64,000 nucleotides of DNA from Benincasa hispida (GCF_009727055.1 NC_052359.1:18705322-18769321); one strand, 5' to 3'; positions 1 to 12,459 are shown, counted from the stretch's first letter. A program made the numbers and translations. The notes: generated by a model not told the origin, from the letters alone.

Positions 1-1590
1 AGAGACATGTGAGTGGGGGCATCCTATGAAATGATTTGCATAAAGACCAGACCTCAAAATAGTCACTTTTCTTTATACCGACTGTTTACTATTAAAACTA
101 ACTATTTCGTACTAAAATAACCTAGGATAATTCGATCTTAATTCTGGACTAACTATGAACTCTTGTTTATTCAGGATTATCCTTTGATCTGTATAGCTGA
201 GATTAGTCCAATAACACTACTCAATAAGCCTCCCATTTTGGGGATAAGACCAGATAGATAACTGGGGACATAGCCTTGCAAGATGGAATTCACTCCTACC
301 CATCTTAGGTTTAGCAGATAAGTTGTTCTCTTAAATGATGATTCCTGGTCTTGAACAACGGGGTCTCGCCCTCTTGTGGTAGAGAGGGACATGATTCGTA
401 AGTGGTATTATGAATCAGTTGTTCAATAGAAGGTCAGTGAGTGCTTAAGGAACAAGATGCATTTGTAGGGATACAATGGTAATTTTGATCTAGCTGTAAA
501 TACGAACGACTAGTGAACGATCGAATTATCGATTATGGTTAAAATGGACAAAAATATATCTACAGTAAGGAGAGTGCAACTATTGAGCTATAGTGGTATG
601 CCTTAATAATTAACGATTAATGATTAATTCGGTTTTAAAAAGTTTAACCAATAAATTACAAATCGTTGAAGCTCATGATCTGTAAGTCCATTAGTCCCTC
701 TACTATCTCATAAATTGAGTATGTTTATATGAAATTAGGGTTATGAATTTGAAACGTTCAAAATCAATTTTTAGGGTTTCAATTAATTATATTTGATATA
801 ATTGAAACGTTTAATTTTATCGAAAATTGAATGAAATTGGAGAATTAATTAATATTTAAATTACGATTTAAGTATTAATAATATGAAATTGAATCATATT
901 GGTGGAATTGGTGTTTTCTTAATTTAATATTAAGATATTAAGTTAATAATAATTTAAGTTAATTAAAAGGTTTGATTAAAAATTAAATTTATTTTTATTT
1001 AAATTAATTATTTTGAATTAATTTTATAAAACTAAATTATTTAAATAATTTTTTTTATTTAAAAGAAAATCATTTTTCAAATCTTATTTGAGTTAGTGGA
1101 TTTTTCCAACAAATTTTGGGAAAAATCTACTAAACTCAAATGGGGTGATATATCACCCAATTCCACTTACTTCTTGAATGATAACACCAAGTAGGAGCTG
1201 TCCTACATGTTGAAAACTCCTATGCATGAATTTAGCTATAAATTGATGTTTCATGCAGTGAGTTGAGGAGAATTCTGAGATTTTTCACCTTTATGCTGCC
1301 AGCTTGAAAACCCTTTAAACCCACCTAAGTTCATCTAAAAATTCAGCTCAATTTGAGTATTTCCACCACACATTCCTTCTTGAGTTTAGTAGAGAAGACT
1401 TTGATGGTGATCTACTTGAAGGTTCAAGCAGATTTGTGGAGATTCAGTTGAATTCGTAGAGAGTTCTACAAAGGTATTGCACTGTACAAATCCTCTTATG
1501 AACTTTACTTGTGTAAGCATGTTTAAAACTCAAATTAAGGTTAGTTAGAGTGCTTATTGATTCTGATTTCTTCCATTTCATGTTATATTA
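1..1590 (+). mobile_element. Partial LTR of a long copia-like LTR family (family A)
   Basis: The stretch is AT-rich, with no credible ORF. Its first ~700 bases match the reverse complement of about 50,100-50,800, and in part the direct strand of 50,815-51,200. Shared landmarks are the GCCTCCCATTTTGGGGATAAGA-like block near 230, a block near 370 containing GTAGAGAGGGAC, and the GCTCATGATCTGTA block near 670. A TATA-like stretch followed by a leader-like region lies around 1,230-1,450, as expected for an LTR promoter. The 5' end is outside the window. No PBS or coding region follows, so this is a solo or truncated LTR. The LTR call is inferred from the three similar copies here. Confidence 0.6.
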
Positions 1591-1599
1591 CTCCTTCAC

Positions 1600-2990
1600 C
1601 AACAACCATCTGCTCAAGCATTAGCACATGCCTTATGCACTCATCTAGCCACACGTCGTCACACCAACACTGCAACCTTGCGCCCAACGCCTTGCGCGCT
1701 TTCTTACTGAACCCTACTCGCCCTGCCGCATGGTAAAGTGCCTACACAGTGCCCCATTTCGCTCACAACTTCTGCATGCATTGCACAGCCTAACGCATGC
1801 TAGCACCTTCTTTTGCTCAGCTTGACGGGCCCCTTGTGCACAACTTGGCCCTTCGTAGGAGCCTACAGCCTGCCTAGGTGGAGCTGCTCGCTTGCTCAAT
1901 AATTGCAGCTACTCGCTTGCTCAATAATTGCAGCTACTTGATTATTCAACCAAATTTTTAGATTCATTTTTTAGCCCAAATAACTTATTTTACAGATCTT
2001 TTCTAAAAAAATTTCCATCTACAAATTTGTTTAAAAACATATTAATCTACTTACCTTAATATTTGAGTTTTGAATTTTTCTTGGTTTGGCTGGAAATCTT
2101 CAAACTTCACCACTGGCCCAGGTTCATCCAAGAGCCTGACTTTCTTGAAGTTTTCTTTAGATTCCAACTTGAATTCGTAGGAGATTTCTTCCAGCAGCCC
2201 TTGTGATTCAATCACACTCAATACTCAAATGAATGGTTCTGAAATCACCTCAACGACACGAGTAAATAGCTCAAACCGAGCTCCTCAATTGAAGCTTCCC
2301 CTTTTTATACTAAACATTGTCGCCTCTTATGCTGCCAACTCATCGACTAAGTGGAATTAGAATTCATGATCGAGGCATCTGGTCACTAATATATTGGTTA
2401 AGCTGAGAAGTCTCTCCCTAATCTTCAATGCAAGGCCCTTTCCTCAGACATTTACCAACGCATGGCACTTCCTGCGCATATCCTTTGACCAATGCATAGC
2501 CTTAATGCACCATGCACCCATAGCTTGGCTTGGTGTCAACGCTTTACCTTCATTGCCCAAAGCCTTTGTTGAACATCGCATAACCTCAGCCTTGCGTCCA
2601 AAAGCTCTTGTGCTACCCGCATCACCTACTATATAGTGCATACATTGGTGTCCTTTGCACCATTGCCTAGGCCACTCACCAACGCATAGTATTGCCTTCC
2701 CATGCAACTCATCCGGCCAACGCATGCTGCCTTCCTAGCCAACATACGTTGCAACCCATTGTCTATATGTCCTTACCATGTCGCGCGCATTCCATGCCCT
2801 TCTAACTTCACAAGGCCTTTGATTGCCGCATTACCCTTGCTCCAACATATAGCTACTCTCTCGATCACACTTAGTCTGATGGCCAATGCCTCCCATGCTC
2901 CTAACTAACCTCCATGAACACGACTGCCACACTCTGAGTCACATCCTTCAACGCATGTCTTCAACGCATGGACATGTTGACTTCCACACT
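1600..2990. repeat. Degenerate repeat block rich in the word AACGCATG/AACGCATA
   Basis: This block is clearly richer in G+C than its flanks. It repeats the word AACGCATG (or AACGCATA) near 1,790, 2,456, 2,680, 2,717, 2,952 and 2,967, with many TGCATAGCC/GCATTGCC variants between. Short ORFs occur on both strands but recode the same words and resemble nothing I know. It directly follows the LTR fragment, so it may be untranslated or internal retroelement sequence. Function is unknown. Confidence 0.45.
1882..1931. repeat. 25-bp tandem duplication
   Basis: Two adjacent copies of a 25-bp unit containing CTCGCTTGCTCAATAATTGC differ by one base. A third, degenerate start follows. Confidence 0.85.
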
Positions 2991-3166
2991 TAGCTGTATT
3001 TTACTTTCTAAGTGCCTTTACTACCTTGCTTCCCGAGAGTTTTTAATCATCATACTTAGATCTTTTCTTCTTCTTTATCATCCTCGTGTCTTTTCCTACA
3101 ACATTACATCAACTTATACTTAAACTTAATTAACATACTAATTTTCATACTTAAGTAGGGAAAATA

Positions 3167-3361
3167 AAGTTTGAAGTTTACACCAAGCATATTGAGAATG
3201 ACTGTCATTTTGTTCGATATCATCTTCAGAGTAAAACTCTTCTTTTACGAGATGTTTTCACTAGTGAGCAATCTGCTAATATTTTCACCAAAGCTTTATC
3301 CTCTGGACGCTTCCTTCCACTGCTTAACAAATTCAAGTTGATTCCTTCATTACTACCTTGA
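3167..3361 (+). pseudogene. 3' tail of a copia pol (end of RNase H region)
   Basis: An open frame of 64 codons contains KHIENDCHFVR and SANIFTKALSSGRF. These match the conserved C-terminal end of Ty1-copia polyproteins (KHIE..HFVR, ..DIFTK.L). It ends at a TGA at 3,359-3,361, followed by a purine-rich stretch and then a TGTTAA LTR start. The rest of the pol gene is missing upstream, so this is a 5'-truncated relic. Confidence 0.8.
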
Positions 3362-3374
3362 GTTTGAGGGATGG

Positions 3375-3560
3375 TGTTAAATGTATAAATATCTACACTT
3401 AGTATTTGCGGTTAGGAATGTTAGTCTTTTGGAGAGTTGGTTGATGTTTCTTAGGATCTATTCTTACCCCTTGAAGTTGTATGTACACTCATACTTCTCT
3501 GTACAAATTAACTTGTGAAATACATTTGCAATATAAATAATCTAAAAATGTTATTTATCT
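3375..3560 (+). mobile_element. 3' LTR start of the truncated copia relic
   Basis: The sequence begins TGTTAAATG directly after the purine-rich stretch GAGTTTGAGGGATGG that follows the pol stop. That is the expected order of polypurine tract then LTR. The right end is not clear. I place it near 3,560, where similarity to LTR-like sequence fades. Confidence 0.55.
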
Positions 3561-4153
3561 TAGTTCATGTCTTAATTTATCATGTGTTAGCATTGGATTA
3601 CGTGAAATATATATCTTTATATCAGGTATATATTACGTAACTAACCTAAAATATGTACATGTGATAAATACACTTGATATAAAACATCATATATATATAT
3701 ATATATATATATATTTAAAACAATTTTGTATATATTTGAAATAAGCCTGATATCTGTACATAAAATTGAAATGATGATGAAAAACTAAGAAATTCGAAAT
3801 ACAAAATAGGATGGTTTCAGTTGAAGAAATTCTAAATAGAGATTGAGAAAAGTCAACCGAAAGAAACTGATTAATGGAAAATCTCCTAAGACAAAGGAAA
3901 AATTAAAAAGAAGATTATATATAAATGAAAATATTAAAAAAAAAACATTATGCATTAAAGGAATAAAGAACCACACGAACAAAATCACTTAAGCTCAACG
4001 TAATGTAATTATAAAAATCAAGAATTAAATAATGAAAACGGAAATTCATAAATATCATTTTATAAAGTTAAAAGTCGAAAATATATGAATAAAAAAAAAA
4101 ACATCTTGATATTAAGAATTTGCCGAAATTAAGATAAAAAGGCTAGTTCGGGA
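3561..4153. other. AT-rich spacer with an (AT)n microsatellite
   Basis: No gene is supported. An (AT)n run lies at about 3,689-3,714. The short minus-strand ORF at 3,785-3,988 has low-complexity composition and no recognisable domain. Confidence 0.6.
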
Positions 4154-4779
4154 TAGGGGTATTTAAAAAATTCGATGATCTAAAAAACCTGATAAACCCA
4201 ACCCGATCCGTGCGGTTTGGATTAGGTTATCAACCCATTTGAATTGGGTTGGGTTCAAATAAATGAAAATTTTATGAATTGGAGTGATTTATAGGTTCAC
4301 CTAATATAACCCATACCAACCCGAATCAACTTGAATTGATTATTAATTTTAATATATATATATATATATTTTGTTACTTATAACACAATTATTTTTATAT
4401 ATATTGATTTTAATTTTATTTAATTTCAATATTTTTTGAATAATTTATTCTTCAACAACTCTTAAAATAGTTTCTTTGCACTCTAGAAACAAATTTTTCA
4501 CTATATAAATTGAAATTGAGTTGTTCATCTTAATTCAAGATATGAAAATAATTAAATTAGATTTTTACATATTTACGTTTTGCTTTTTTTTAGAAATTTT
4601 TTTAAAATAAATGACTCGAGTAATCCGAACCAACCAAACCCAAATATTTTATGGTTGGGTTGGATTGAGTTCATTTTTTATTAAGAGTTATTTGGGTTGA
4701 AGAAATTTACAATCTGAACAACTGCGTTAGGTTTAAAAAGTCTTTCAATCCAACTCAATCTAACCTATGAACACCTCTA
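4154..4779. mobile_element. hAT-type MITE, 626 bp, with 8-bp target duplication
   Basis: The ends are imperfect inverted repeats: TAGGGGTATTTA on the left, and on the right the reverse complement of TAGAGGTGTTCATAG. They are flanked by GTTCGGGA (4,146-4,153) and ATTCGGGA (4,780-4,787), an 8-bp target duplication with one mismatch, as hAT elements make. The interior carries repeated GGGTTGGGTT/AACCCAACCC words in both orientations and no coding capacity. A TAGGGGTGTTCA-like terminus is a known plant hAT MITE hallmark. Confidence 0.8.
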
Positions 4780-5389
4780 ATTCGGGACATGATTTTCCGG
4801 ATAAAAAAGTCCTTTTTTTTTAAATTTATTTCAATTGGATTAAAGCGGTGGATGTCCTTGATATGGGATCAATTTCCAAAATATCTAACTTTGTAAGAAT
4901 TGAAAATTGATTTAAACTAGGATTGAACAATTCAACCAAAGTTCAATCAGCCGAGATGGGAGTAGTTGTTGAATTTTGGTGGGTTTTTAGGTAAAAAAAA
5001 AAAAAGGAAACAAAACAATAATAAACAAGATCACCTCTGACTTTAATGAAATTGACAAAATTTTGTCATCAACTTTGTTAAAATTTTGAGAATACTATAT
5101 TCTAAGTTTTCTTTCAACTCGTTTGAAATATATTTTAATAAGACAATAGAATAAATCATAAAAAGTAAAAGAAAAAGACACTTGTAAGTTTTCAAACGTG
5201 ATATCTTACTTCTTAACCATGCTATTGGTAACACCCTATTTCCCTCCGTCGGATTTCCCTTGATCTCTAACAAAAAGTTGACATTTTTTTTAATAATTCT
5301 TATTTCATAATTCTTTCCTTTTCTTCTCCCATATCTTTTTTTTTAAAAAAAAATATAGAGACAACGACCCTCCAACTATCTCCAAAATG
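4780..5389. other. AT-rich intergenic DNA
   Basis: I see no gene. Homopolymer A and T runs are common. The minus-strand ORF at 5,043-5,273 has no domain or family likeness. Confidence 0.6.
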
Positions 5390-5530
5390 ATATGATATTG
5401 TCCACTTTAGACATAGACTCTTATGACTTTGCTTTTAGTCTCATCCCAAAAGGCTTCATACCAATGGACAGAATTGTCCTTCCTTATATACTAATGTGGG
5501 ACTTTGGCTCATTCTCAACACAACAAAAAA
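5390..5530 (-). repeat. Copy of a TCCCACATT/TATA repeat family (LTR-like), minus strand
   Basis: On the minus strand this reads GTCCCACATTA, one base, TATATAAG, and further on CCATTGGTATGAAGCCTTTTGGG-like sequence. The same words in the same order occur at 31,211-31,310, where 24 bases separate the two boxes. This copy therefore appears to have lost the 23 bases between them. Confidence 0.55.
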
Positions 5531-6176
5531 TACGTAAAAGAAGAAGTGTATTAAACCAAATGTTTTTTTTTTTTAATGTGGGGAATAAGGTAAAAGAAAA
5601 TAAATGAGAAAAGAGATAAGAAAAAGGATGAGGAGAAAAAAAAAAAAAAAGAAAAATGTTGAAAGCAAGCATAGCATAATTGATATATAAATGTCTTAAT
5701 AACCATGAGATCCGTAATTTGAATCCTTCTATCCAAATGCATGAGATCCGTATTTTGAATCCTCTTATACGAATGGTTGCATAATTAAAGGAAAATTAGG
5801 TCGAAGGATAAATAGTGCTATTATCTCAAAGTTCAAGGATTAAAATGCCACATTTAAATAAAATGTAACTCAATTTAAAATTCGAAGACTAAAAATATAT
5901 TTTTCCTAAAAAGAATTTGTAAAATTGTTTTATGATAACATTTCCACAAATCGTCAAGTATTTTATTTCTCTAGATTTGAGGTATATTTTCATACTATTT
6001 TGCCCTTATTAATATTCATCTCTCTATTATCAGTACATATTTATTCTCTTTTCAATTTTAATATATTTATCACGATTTTTTTTATCATATTAATTTAGAT
6101 TTACCACGATTTATAGCATATATTTTTAGCATTTTTCTATTTACATTCTTCTCCATTTTCATTAGGACTATAATGA
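5531..6176. other. AT-rich spacer with a short tandem repeat
   Basis: No gene is supported. Between about 5,704 and 5,780 a ~37-bp unit containing ATGAGATCCGTA is present twice in tandem with a few differences. Confidence 0.6.
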
Positions 6177-6242
6177 AAATTAAGACTATAAACTATACTT
6201 TCACCTCAAAATTAAGACTATAAACTCTACTTTCACCTCAAA
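6177..6242. repeat. ~32-bp tandem duplication
   Basis: Two adjacent units contain ATTAAGACTATAAACT followed by TACTTTCACCTCA. They differ at one or two positions. Confidence 0.8.
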
Positions 6243-6244
6243 AT

Positions 6245-6460
6245 TTCTTCATTTGCTATTTACCTTTTACTAATGGTTTAAAAAAACCAAGTCAAAATTT
6301 GAAAAATAAAAAAAGTAGCTTTAAAATTTCTTTTTGTTTTTGAAATTTGACTAAGAATTCAACAATTGGAAAGATACAAATCATGGTAAAAAAAATAGGG
6401 ATGAAATAGACTTAATTTTAAAAAATAAAAACAAAAAATGAAATGATTACTCAAACCGAT
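6245..6460. repeat. Dispersed repeat family B, copy 1
   Basis: It aligns in the same orientation with 29,520-29,740. Shared landmarks in order are the ACTAATGGTTTAAAAAAACC start, a TTTTTGTTTTTG stretch, AGATACAAATC/AGATGCAAATC, and a terminal ACAAAAAATGAAATG. The TTTTTGTTTTTG and CAAAAACAAAAA tracts are inverted, suggesting a foldback MITE. No coding capacity. Confidence 0.6.
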
Positions 6461-8135
6461 CTTGTTTCAAAATTTGACGTAAACTCTAAAAATATATCCA
6501 AAAATAGATTTAAAAAAAAAAAAGGTCAAACCTATAAAGTAAAATAGTGTTAATAAATTTAATTTAAAAGTCTAAAAATCAAATACTTACCAAATTGAGT
6601 TAACCTTTTCAAGTTCTTCAATTGTGGTTTATTAAGACATGAGTGGAGTGAGTATTAAGTCGAACAATATGGAACTTTAGATTGGAATTAAATAAAGTTG
6701 CGTTTGGCATTGTGTTAGAAGCGTCTAAAAGCCATTTAAAATCATCAAAACCATTTTATGCGTTTACTAATTTAGATTCGTTAAAAACTTATATAAAATC
6801 AGCTTTTAAATCCACCGAATTTCAAAGTCTCTCCAAGACCAGCATTTCACTTTAGATTCCCTAATAAACTGCTGCCTTTTTAAACGATAAACAATTTTTT
6901 TTCCATATAATCTCTTTTCTTTTTCTATCACAACACGAAATGGAAACATCAACTACAATTCATGTTTTTTGTTTTTTGTTTTTTTTTTTTTTCAATTTCT
7001 TTCCAATTGTCATTTTCTTGATCCTTCTCTCATTCTTCCTCCAAATTGTTGTATGGTGATTTTTCTTCTTGTATAATTTTTAAATTCCATGTTAAATATA
7101 GTTGTAGTATATGTTTTAGAATGGCTTCAAATTAGCTGAATTAGAAATTTATTTGAATTAAATAGCTCGAATGTAAAATGTATATTCTGTATTAGTTTTT
7201 ATCTGCTTATGAATTCAGCATACATGCACTATTTTTGTTTACCCCAATAATTGTTCTAATCTTAGTCATGTTCTTGATATGTTCATGTGATTGTAGAGAA
7301 AATTTCTGTTTGATAGGGAGGTAGTGAAATAGTGGACTGATTTTTCTTAGAGATTCAACTCGTATAGTTTTGGAGTACTTTGTAACATTAAGCCACTTTC
7401 TTTAGAAACCTCTCATAATTTGATGCACAATTTTTTTTAATATTTTTGTTTATCTGGTCTTCATCGCTTCTCGTGGTATATCTTTGTTGATTTATTATGA
7501 AGCTAAGTTACTGATTTTAAAGTTCGGTTTTGTTTATTTGGTTTGGTGTGATATAATTTTGGGGAAAAAAAATTATTTATTTTTATTTTTATTTTTTGCA
7601 AATGTCTCATAACACAATAAAGTTTTAGATAAATCTTAAATTGCATAGTTAATTGTTAGATTCTTTTAAAAAATACTATATATGGATTCACTCTAAGACA
7701 TCATGATTGCACCTATATATGAGAAATAATTTTGGAAGATTATATTTGTAGTTAAAATCTTGTATCACATTGATTTTTGTTTATTCTAGTTATGAAAGGG
7801 TTATGCTATTTTTCTTTTGTCACCAATGAAGATTAATTTGTAATTTTATCTAATAAACTAATTCTTTAGTTTTATAATTTAATAAAGATGTATAGGTCTT
7901 TAAGCACTCATTCAATCAATTTTCACACTAGGTACTTTGTTTTATTTCTTCTCGCCTCTTTATTTAATTCAGTTTCTATTAAACAAAATCCATAAACATA
8001 TGTGGTATAAATTAGGGGTTGTTCTATAAACAAATTTTACGTGCTGAGGACAATGGAATTTTATTTATTATGGTGCTTAGTATATGTTCAATACTATAGC
8101 ATCTTTGTCCTTTGGTTTAGCACCTTTTTAAATTA
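6461..8135. other. AT-rich intergenic DNA without recognisable features
   Basis: Long T and A tracts, no ORF above about 60 codons that looks coding, and no repeat shared with the rest of the window that I could recognise. Confidence 0.6.
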
Positions 8136-8139
8136 TACG

Positions 8140-9500
8140 TGCAGAAAGGGGATCATTTGTCTTCCATTTTATTTGTTATGGCGATGGAGATCTTGTCTCT
8201 TTTGTTAAATAATCATCCTACGAGTTTCAGTTTTCATCATTGATGTGAGTAGGTTCGTTTGACTCACTTGTCATTTGATGACGATTTAATGATTTTTCTG
8301 CGACGGAGAAAAGTTTCTTGGCTTTTGTGCATGAGGCTTTGAGCCATTTTGAGGGTTTATCGGGGCTTGTGGCAAATGTGGGAAGAGATATATACTTATT
8401 GCGGGTATTACTTTAGAGTTGGTGGTGGAGTTGGCTAAAGGTGCTTTGGGGTTTGTTGCTTGTTAGGTACCAGCTAGGGCTTCATTTACTTTCACGGAGA
8501 TTGAGGGTGGTGGATTGTGCTTCTTTGGTCGAGAGGATCACAACTAGGATGAGAAGTTGGTCGGCGAGGTCTCTTTCTTTTGTAAGTCAGTTGTAGTTGG
8601 TTTAGTCTGTGCTTCAGGGGTTTTAGGTTTTCTAGACTAGTGTTTTTGTGTTACCTGCCGAGGTTACTCAGTAGGTAGGTCTGATTTTGGGGGCTTATCT
8701 TTAGTGAGGTCGGGTTGATGGTAAGGGATGTGCGGGTGGCATGGGATGAGGTGTATTTACCAAAAAATCGGAGGGGTCTAGAGATTTATCATTCTGTGTC
8801 TTAAAATGTTGTTGCTATTTTAAAGTTGCTATGGCTTTTATTAGTTACATTTGGACTTTGTGGGTTGCATGGATGGAAGAATATGGGTTAAAGAGGCATT
8901 CAGGTGGTCAGTGAGGAATGGTGCCGCGATGTCTTGGTGTTTGCTGAACGATCCTTCGGTGTAGGGATAAGCTGAAGCCTTTTGTTTGTATGGAGGTTGG
9001 GTATGGTAGAAGGTACTTTGTGCGGCTTGATCCTTACTTGCCAAGCGAGCCCATTGAGGAGCAGTATGGAGAGAGGGTTGTTTATGATGCGGTGATTAGG
9101 AGGGAGGCTCATTTATCTGATTTCTTGTCTAATGATGGGAATTGGTGGTGGTTGTATGTTCCTTGGGAGTTACTCAAGTTATGGGGTTTGGTTCAAGGGG
9201 TTAGTCCTAGGATGGGCGGTAAGGGTCACTCGATGTGGATAACGGGGGGTAATGAGCAATTTTTTGTTGCTAGTGCTTAGGAGGTTTTGCGTCCAATATG
9301 TCCTAGGGAGTCTTGGTTTTGTCTTCTCTGGTTTGGGAAAAAATATTTCTAGGCATTCTTTTTGTGCTTGGTTAACTGTGAGAGATAAGTTGGGTACTCA
9401 TGATTGATTGGATAGGCAGAATTCTTCTTTGATTTTTGCATGTCTATTATGTGAGGAGGGGTGGAATCGAGGGACCACCTGTTCTTTGAGTGTGGATGAT
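8140..9500 (+). pseudogene. Decayed LINE reverse transcriptase and C-terminal fragment
   Basis: Plus-strand translations, broken by many stops and frameshifts, follow the order of a plant L1-type LINE ORF2. A KGDHLSS-like block comes first, then DDDLMIF (the catalytic Asp-Asp region, near 8,280). A GLSGL..NVG-like segment follows. The fragment ends with the zf-RVT region: SPRMGGKGHSMWITGG near 9,200, then DRxGTHDW-like and CLLCEEGxESRDHLFFEC-like words near 9,380-9,490. The same order is found in the longer LINE at 54-60 kb. The 5' half is missing. The 96-codon open frame at 8,990-9,280 is a surviving piece, not a gene. Confidence 0.75.
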
Positions 9501-9501
9501 C

Positions 9502-10015
9502 GACTAAATTCACTTCTACTAAATTAAAGAACTTCTTTGAACAAAAATTTTAGTTAAGTGCAACTACACACTATCATCAAGTAGTAAAAATTGTTGGAAG
9601 AATTCAGAATCATCTCCCAAAGGTCCGATTTTTCAACAAAGTTTCTTATAGGCAGCAAAAATTTTCTCAAAATTGCATCTTTGGTAACCAAAAATGTTTT
9701 GATGGGTTTTTGAAATTGTAAAAAGAAAAAGTAAATAATGGAAATAGCCAAAAACTTATTTGACTAAATTTGCTTTTACTAAATTAAAAACCTTCTTGAA
9801 CAAAAGTTTTAGTATAGTGCAAGTGCACACTATCGTCAAGTATTAAAAATTATTGGAAGAATTCCAAAAAATCTCTCAGGGGAACGATTTTTCAATAAAG
9901 TTTCTTATAGGAAACAAATTTTTTCTCAAAATTGCAACTTTGGTAACAAAAAAGCGTTTTGATGGGCTTTTGAAATTGTGAAAACAATAAATAAATGATG
10001 AAAATAGCTAAAAAT
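9502..10015. repeat. Tandem duplication, two ~260-bp units
   Basis: Unit 1 starts GACTAAATT at 9,502 and unit 2 at 9,762. Shared blocks in order include TTTTAGT, CACACTATC.TCAAGTA, ATTGGAAGAATTC, TTTCTTATAGG, TTTTGATGGG and TGAAATTGT. Divergence is roughly 15 percent by eye. The array directly abuts the LINE fragment. Confidence 0.85.
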
Positions 10016-10611
10016 TCAATTATGAAAAAAATCGGGATTTAAATATGGTTATGCCAAATTTAAGAAGTTATAGCCTAATATAAAATAATAAATTGGATTA
10101 AATTATACAATGCATAAGGTAAATTGGAATCTACATCTATTGAACCCTCTATGAAGTATCTTTAGGAGATTAAGTCATTAAATCTATATTTCTATGGCTA
10201 ATGTAACTTTGGTGATGTATAACACAATCCTTTGATTTTATAGGTTCTGTCCTATGTCTAGAGTCGAAACAAGGTCTTATGTATAAGCTCCTTTCCTATA
10301 TTGCTTTTATTTGTTCCAAACCTAATATAATTTTTTTAGTATTAGACAATTTTTTAAGTATATATGCAACCATTCTAAAATAATAATAAATCTATAAATC
10401 AATAAAAACAAACCTGCTTTGAGAAATTATATTCTAAGTAATCTTTTTACATATTAGACTTCTACTCTTACATTACTTGGCAATCACATATTTAAACATA
10501 AAAGAGGGAAATTATTATGCATATCTAGGGAAAATTAGCGAGGAAATGACACAAATTTTCAACCAAAACAGTAAACTAAGGTGCTGGAAATTAGTAAAAG
10601 ATTAAGCAAAA
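10016..10611. other. AT-rich intergenic DNA
   Basis: I see no gene or repeat. This is the flank into which the composite copia element inserted. Confidence 0.6.
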
Positions 10612-10616
10612 ACGTG

Positions 10617-11402
10617 TGTGAGAGTTATTGAACCTAACTTAGATGGCCAAACAGAACACAAACAATCAGCAGAAATAAAACGAAAGCAGTAAAGAACACC
10701 AAGATATATAGTGGTTCGACCAGATTAGTCTACATCCACTTTGATAACCAGCTTAAATTAATTTATTAATGAGCAATAAAGGAATTTTACAAATTACAGA
10801 TAATCAATAAATTCACCAATCTGTAATTTCAGTATCCATTGATGCCAAGAGAGATCTGCACACAATGCCGTCTCTGACCACTGAGAACAACCCGCTGCAA
10901 AACAGCCCAAATAAAAGTGCTAACCGCCTCTAACTAGAAACACCCTCTATGGCGAACTTCTCAGACTGGACCGCGACACCCAACCTCGGCACCCACCAGA
11001 CTAGAACTGATTTAAACCAGTCGAGAACCAACCACTGAAACACATGAGAACCGGCCGTTGACTGAAACCATGCGAGCACGCTGCGGATGCACACCAACCG
11101 AACCACCCACGGTCGGATGAAATCCGAACTCCAACCTTCGCCCCAGGTCGCTCCTCGTTTTTCAAACGGCTGCTGCTGCACCAAAATCACCTAGGCGGCT
11201 CCTTTTTTTCAGCTACCGTTCAGTTCAGCACACCCTCTCTTGAGTCACACAATTTTCAGCCCTATTTTGGAGAAGAAAGGGATATTACAAAAATGCCACT
11301 GCTCATTATTTACAAGAATGCCATTGGGCCTTTAAATTTCCAAAAAGCCCAATAAAACCCACTTAAATACCTTGTTATTTTCTACAAATATCCCTCGTAA
11401 CA
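10617..11402 (-). mobile_element. Left LTR (3' LTR of the minus-strand copia), 786 bp
   Basis: On the minus strand it runs from TGTTACGAGG to AACTCTCACA. It contains a GC-richer middle (10,930-11,200) and the ACTATATATCTTGG promoter-like word near 10,705. The word recurs in the right LTR and in the truncated middle LTR. The pol gene ends just beyond it at about 11,440. The ORFs seen in the GC-rich part are not conserved coding. Confidence 0.75.
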
Positions 11403-11439
11403 AGAATATTTAAGTGTCAAGTTGATTCTATCTTCATAT

Positions 11440-12459
11440 CATCTAGATTTAATATTTAGCCCATCTAATAGGTATTTGAACCTATGGGCTAGAAGAACCT
11501 TAGTTAATATATCTGACAAATTTTCAACTGTATGAACCTTGACCAGTTCAACATCTTTCTGGGCCATAACTTTTGATGAAATGAAATTCGACATCGATAT
11601 GCTTAGACCGTTCGTGATGAGATGGATTCTTCATAAGATGAATAGCACTCTGGCTATCACAACGGACGATAGGAATGAACTCCTGCGACAACAACTCACC
11701 AACTATTCTTTTCAACCACATTTCCTCTTTCATAGTTTCACCCACTGAAATATACTCTGACTCAGTAGTAGACAAGGCAACAACTGACTGTAGAGCAACC
11801 TTCCAACTGACCACATTACCAAACAAATGAAAAATGTGACATGATAGAGACCTTCTTTTGTCAAGGTCTACAGCATAATCTGCATCTGTGAAGCCTTCCA
11901 ACAGTGCTGATTTATCACAATCCCTGCTAAAACACAATGATATACTGGCACTACCTTTCAAATATCGAAGCACCCATTTAACTACATTCCAATGCTCCTT
12001 CCCAGGATTTGATATAAACTTACTTATCATACTCATAGCATATCCCAAGTCAGGCGTAGTACAAATCATCAAATACATAATACTTCCAACAACATTACAA
12101 TAGGGAATATTAGCCATCTCTAACCTTTCTTGTTCAGTAACAGGACACTGAGATGAAGAAAGCCTAAAATGAGATGCTAAGGGTGTCGAAACTGCCTTAC
12201 AACCAGACATATTATACTTCTCAAGCAGTTTATGCACATAACTCTCCTGCAAAATGGTTAACAAACCTTTCTCCTTATCTCTTTTCACATCCATGCCTAG
12301 GATCCTTTTCAGTTCACCTAAATCTTTCATGTCAAATTCACTACTCAATCGTTTCTTGAGATCACAGATTTCAGAATAATCCTTAAACACTAGAATCATA
12401 TCATCTACATACAGAAGTAGATAAGTATATGTACCTTTCTGAGATAGTTTCCAGTACAC
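11440..12459 (-). pseudogene. copia pol: reverse transcriptase second half and RNase H
   Basis: A 303-codon frame (12,459 to 11,548) begins inside the reverse transcriptase palm. LLLYVDDMIL is the catalytic YVDD motif. GSIMYLMICTTPDLGYAMS and HWNVVKWVLRYLKGS are the usual copia linker. RNase H follows: GFTDADYAVDLDKRRS, ALSTTESEYISVGE and VRCDSQSAIHLMKNP, ending SKHIDVEFHFIK. The frame breaks at the last ~40 codons, with the remainder readable in a neighbouring frame to about 11,440. It would make minus-strand and plus-strand cDNA of the element and degrade its RNA template. The gene is disabled by this frameshift and the stop upstream at about 12,523. Confidence 0.9.

Noticed and set aside
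8990..9280. 96-codon plus-strand ORF as a possible host gene
   Set aside because: Its residues fall in the order of the C-terminal part of LINE ORF2, with LINE words in other frames on both sides.
10930..11190. 86-codon minus-strand ORF with many Trp/Val residues
   Set aside because: It lies wholly inside the copia LTR. The right-hand LTR copy has differences that break the frame.
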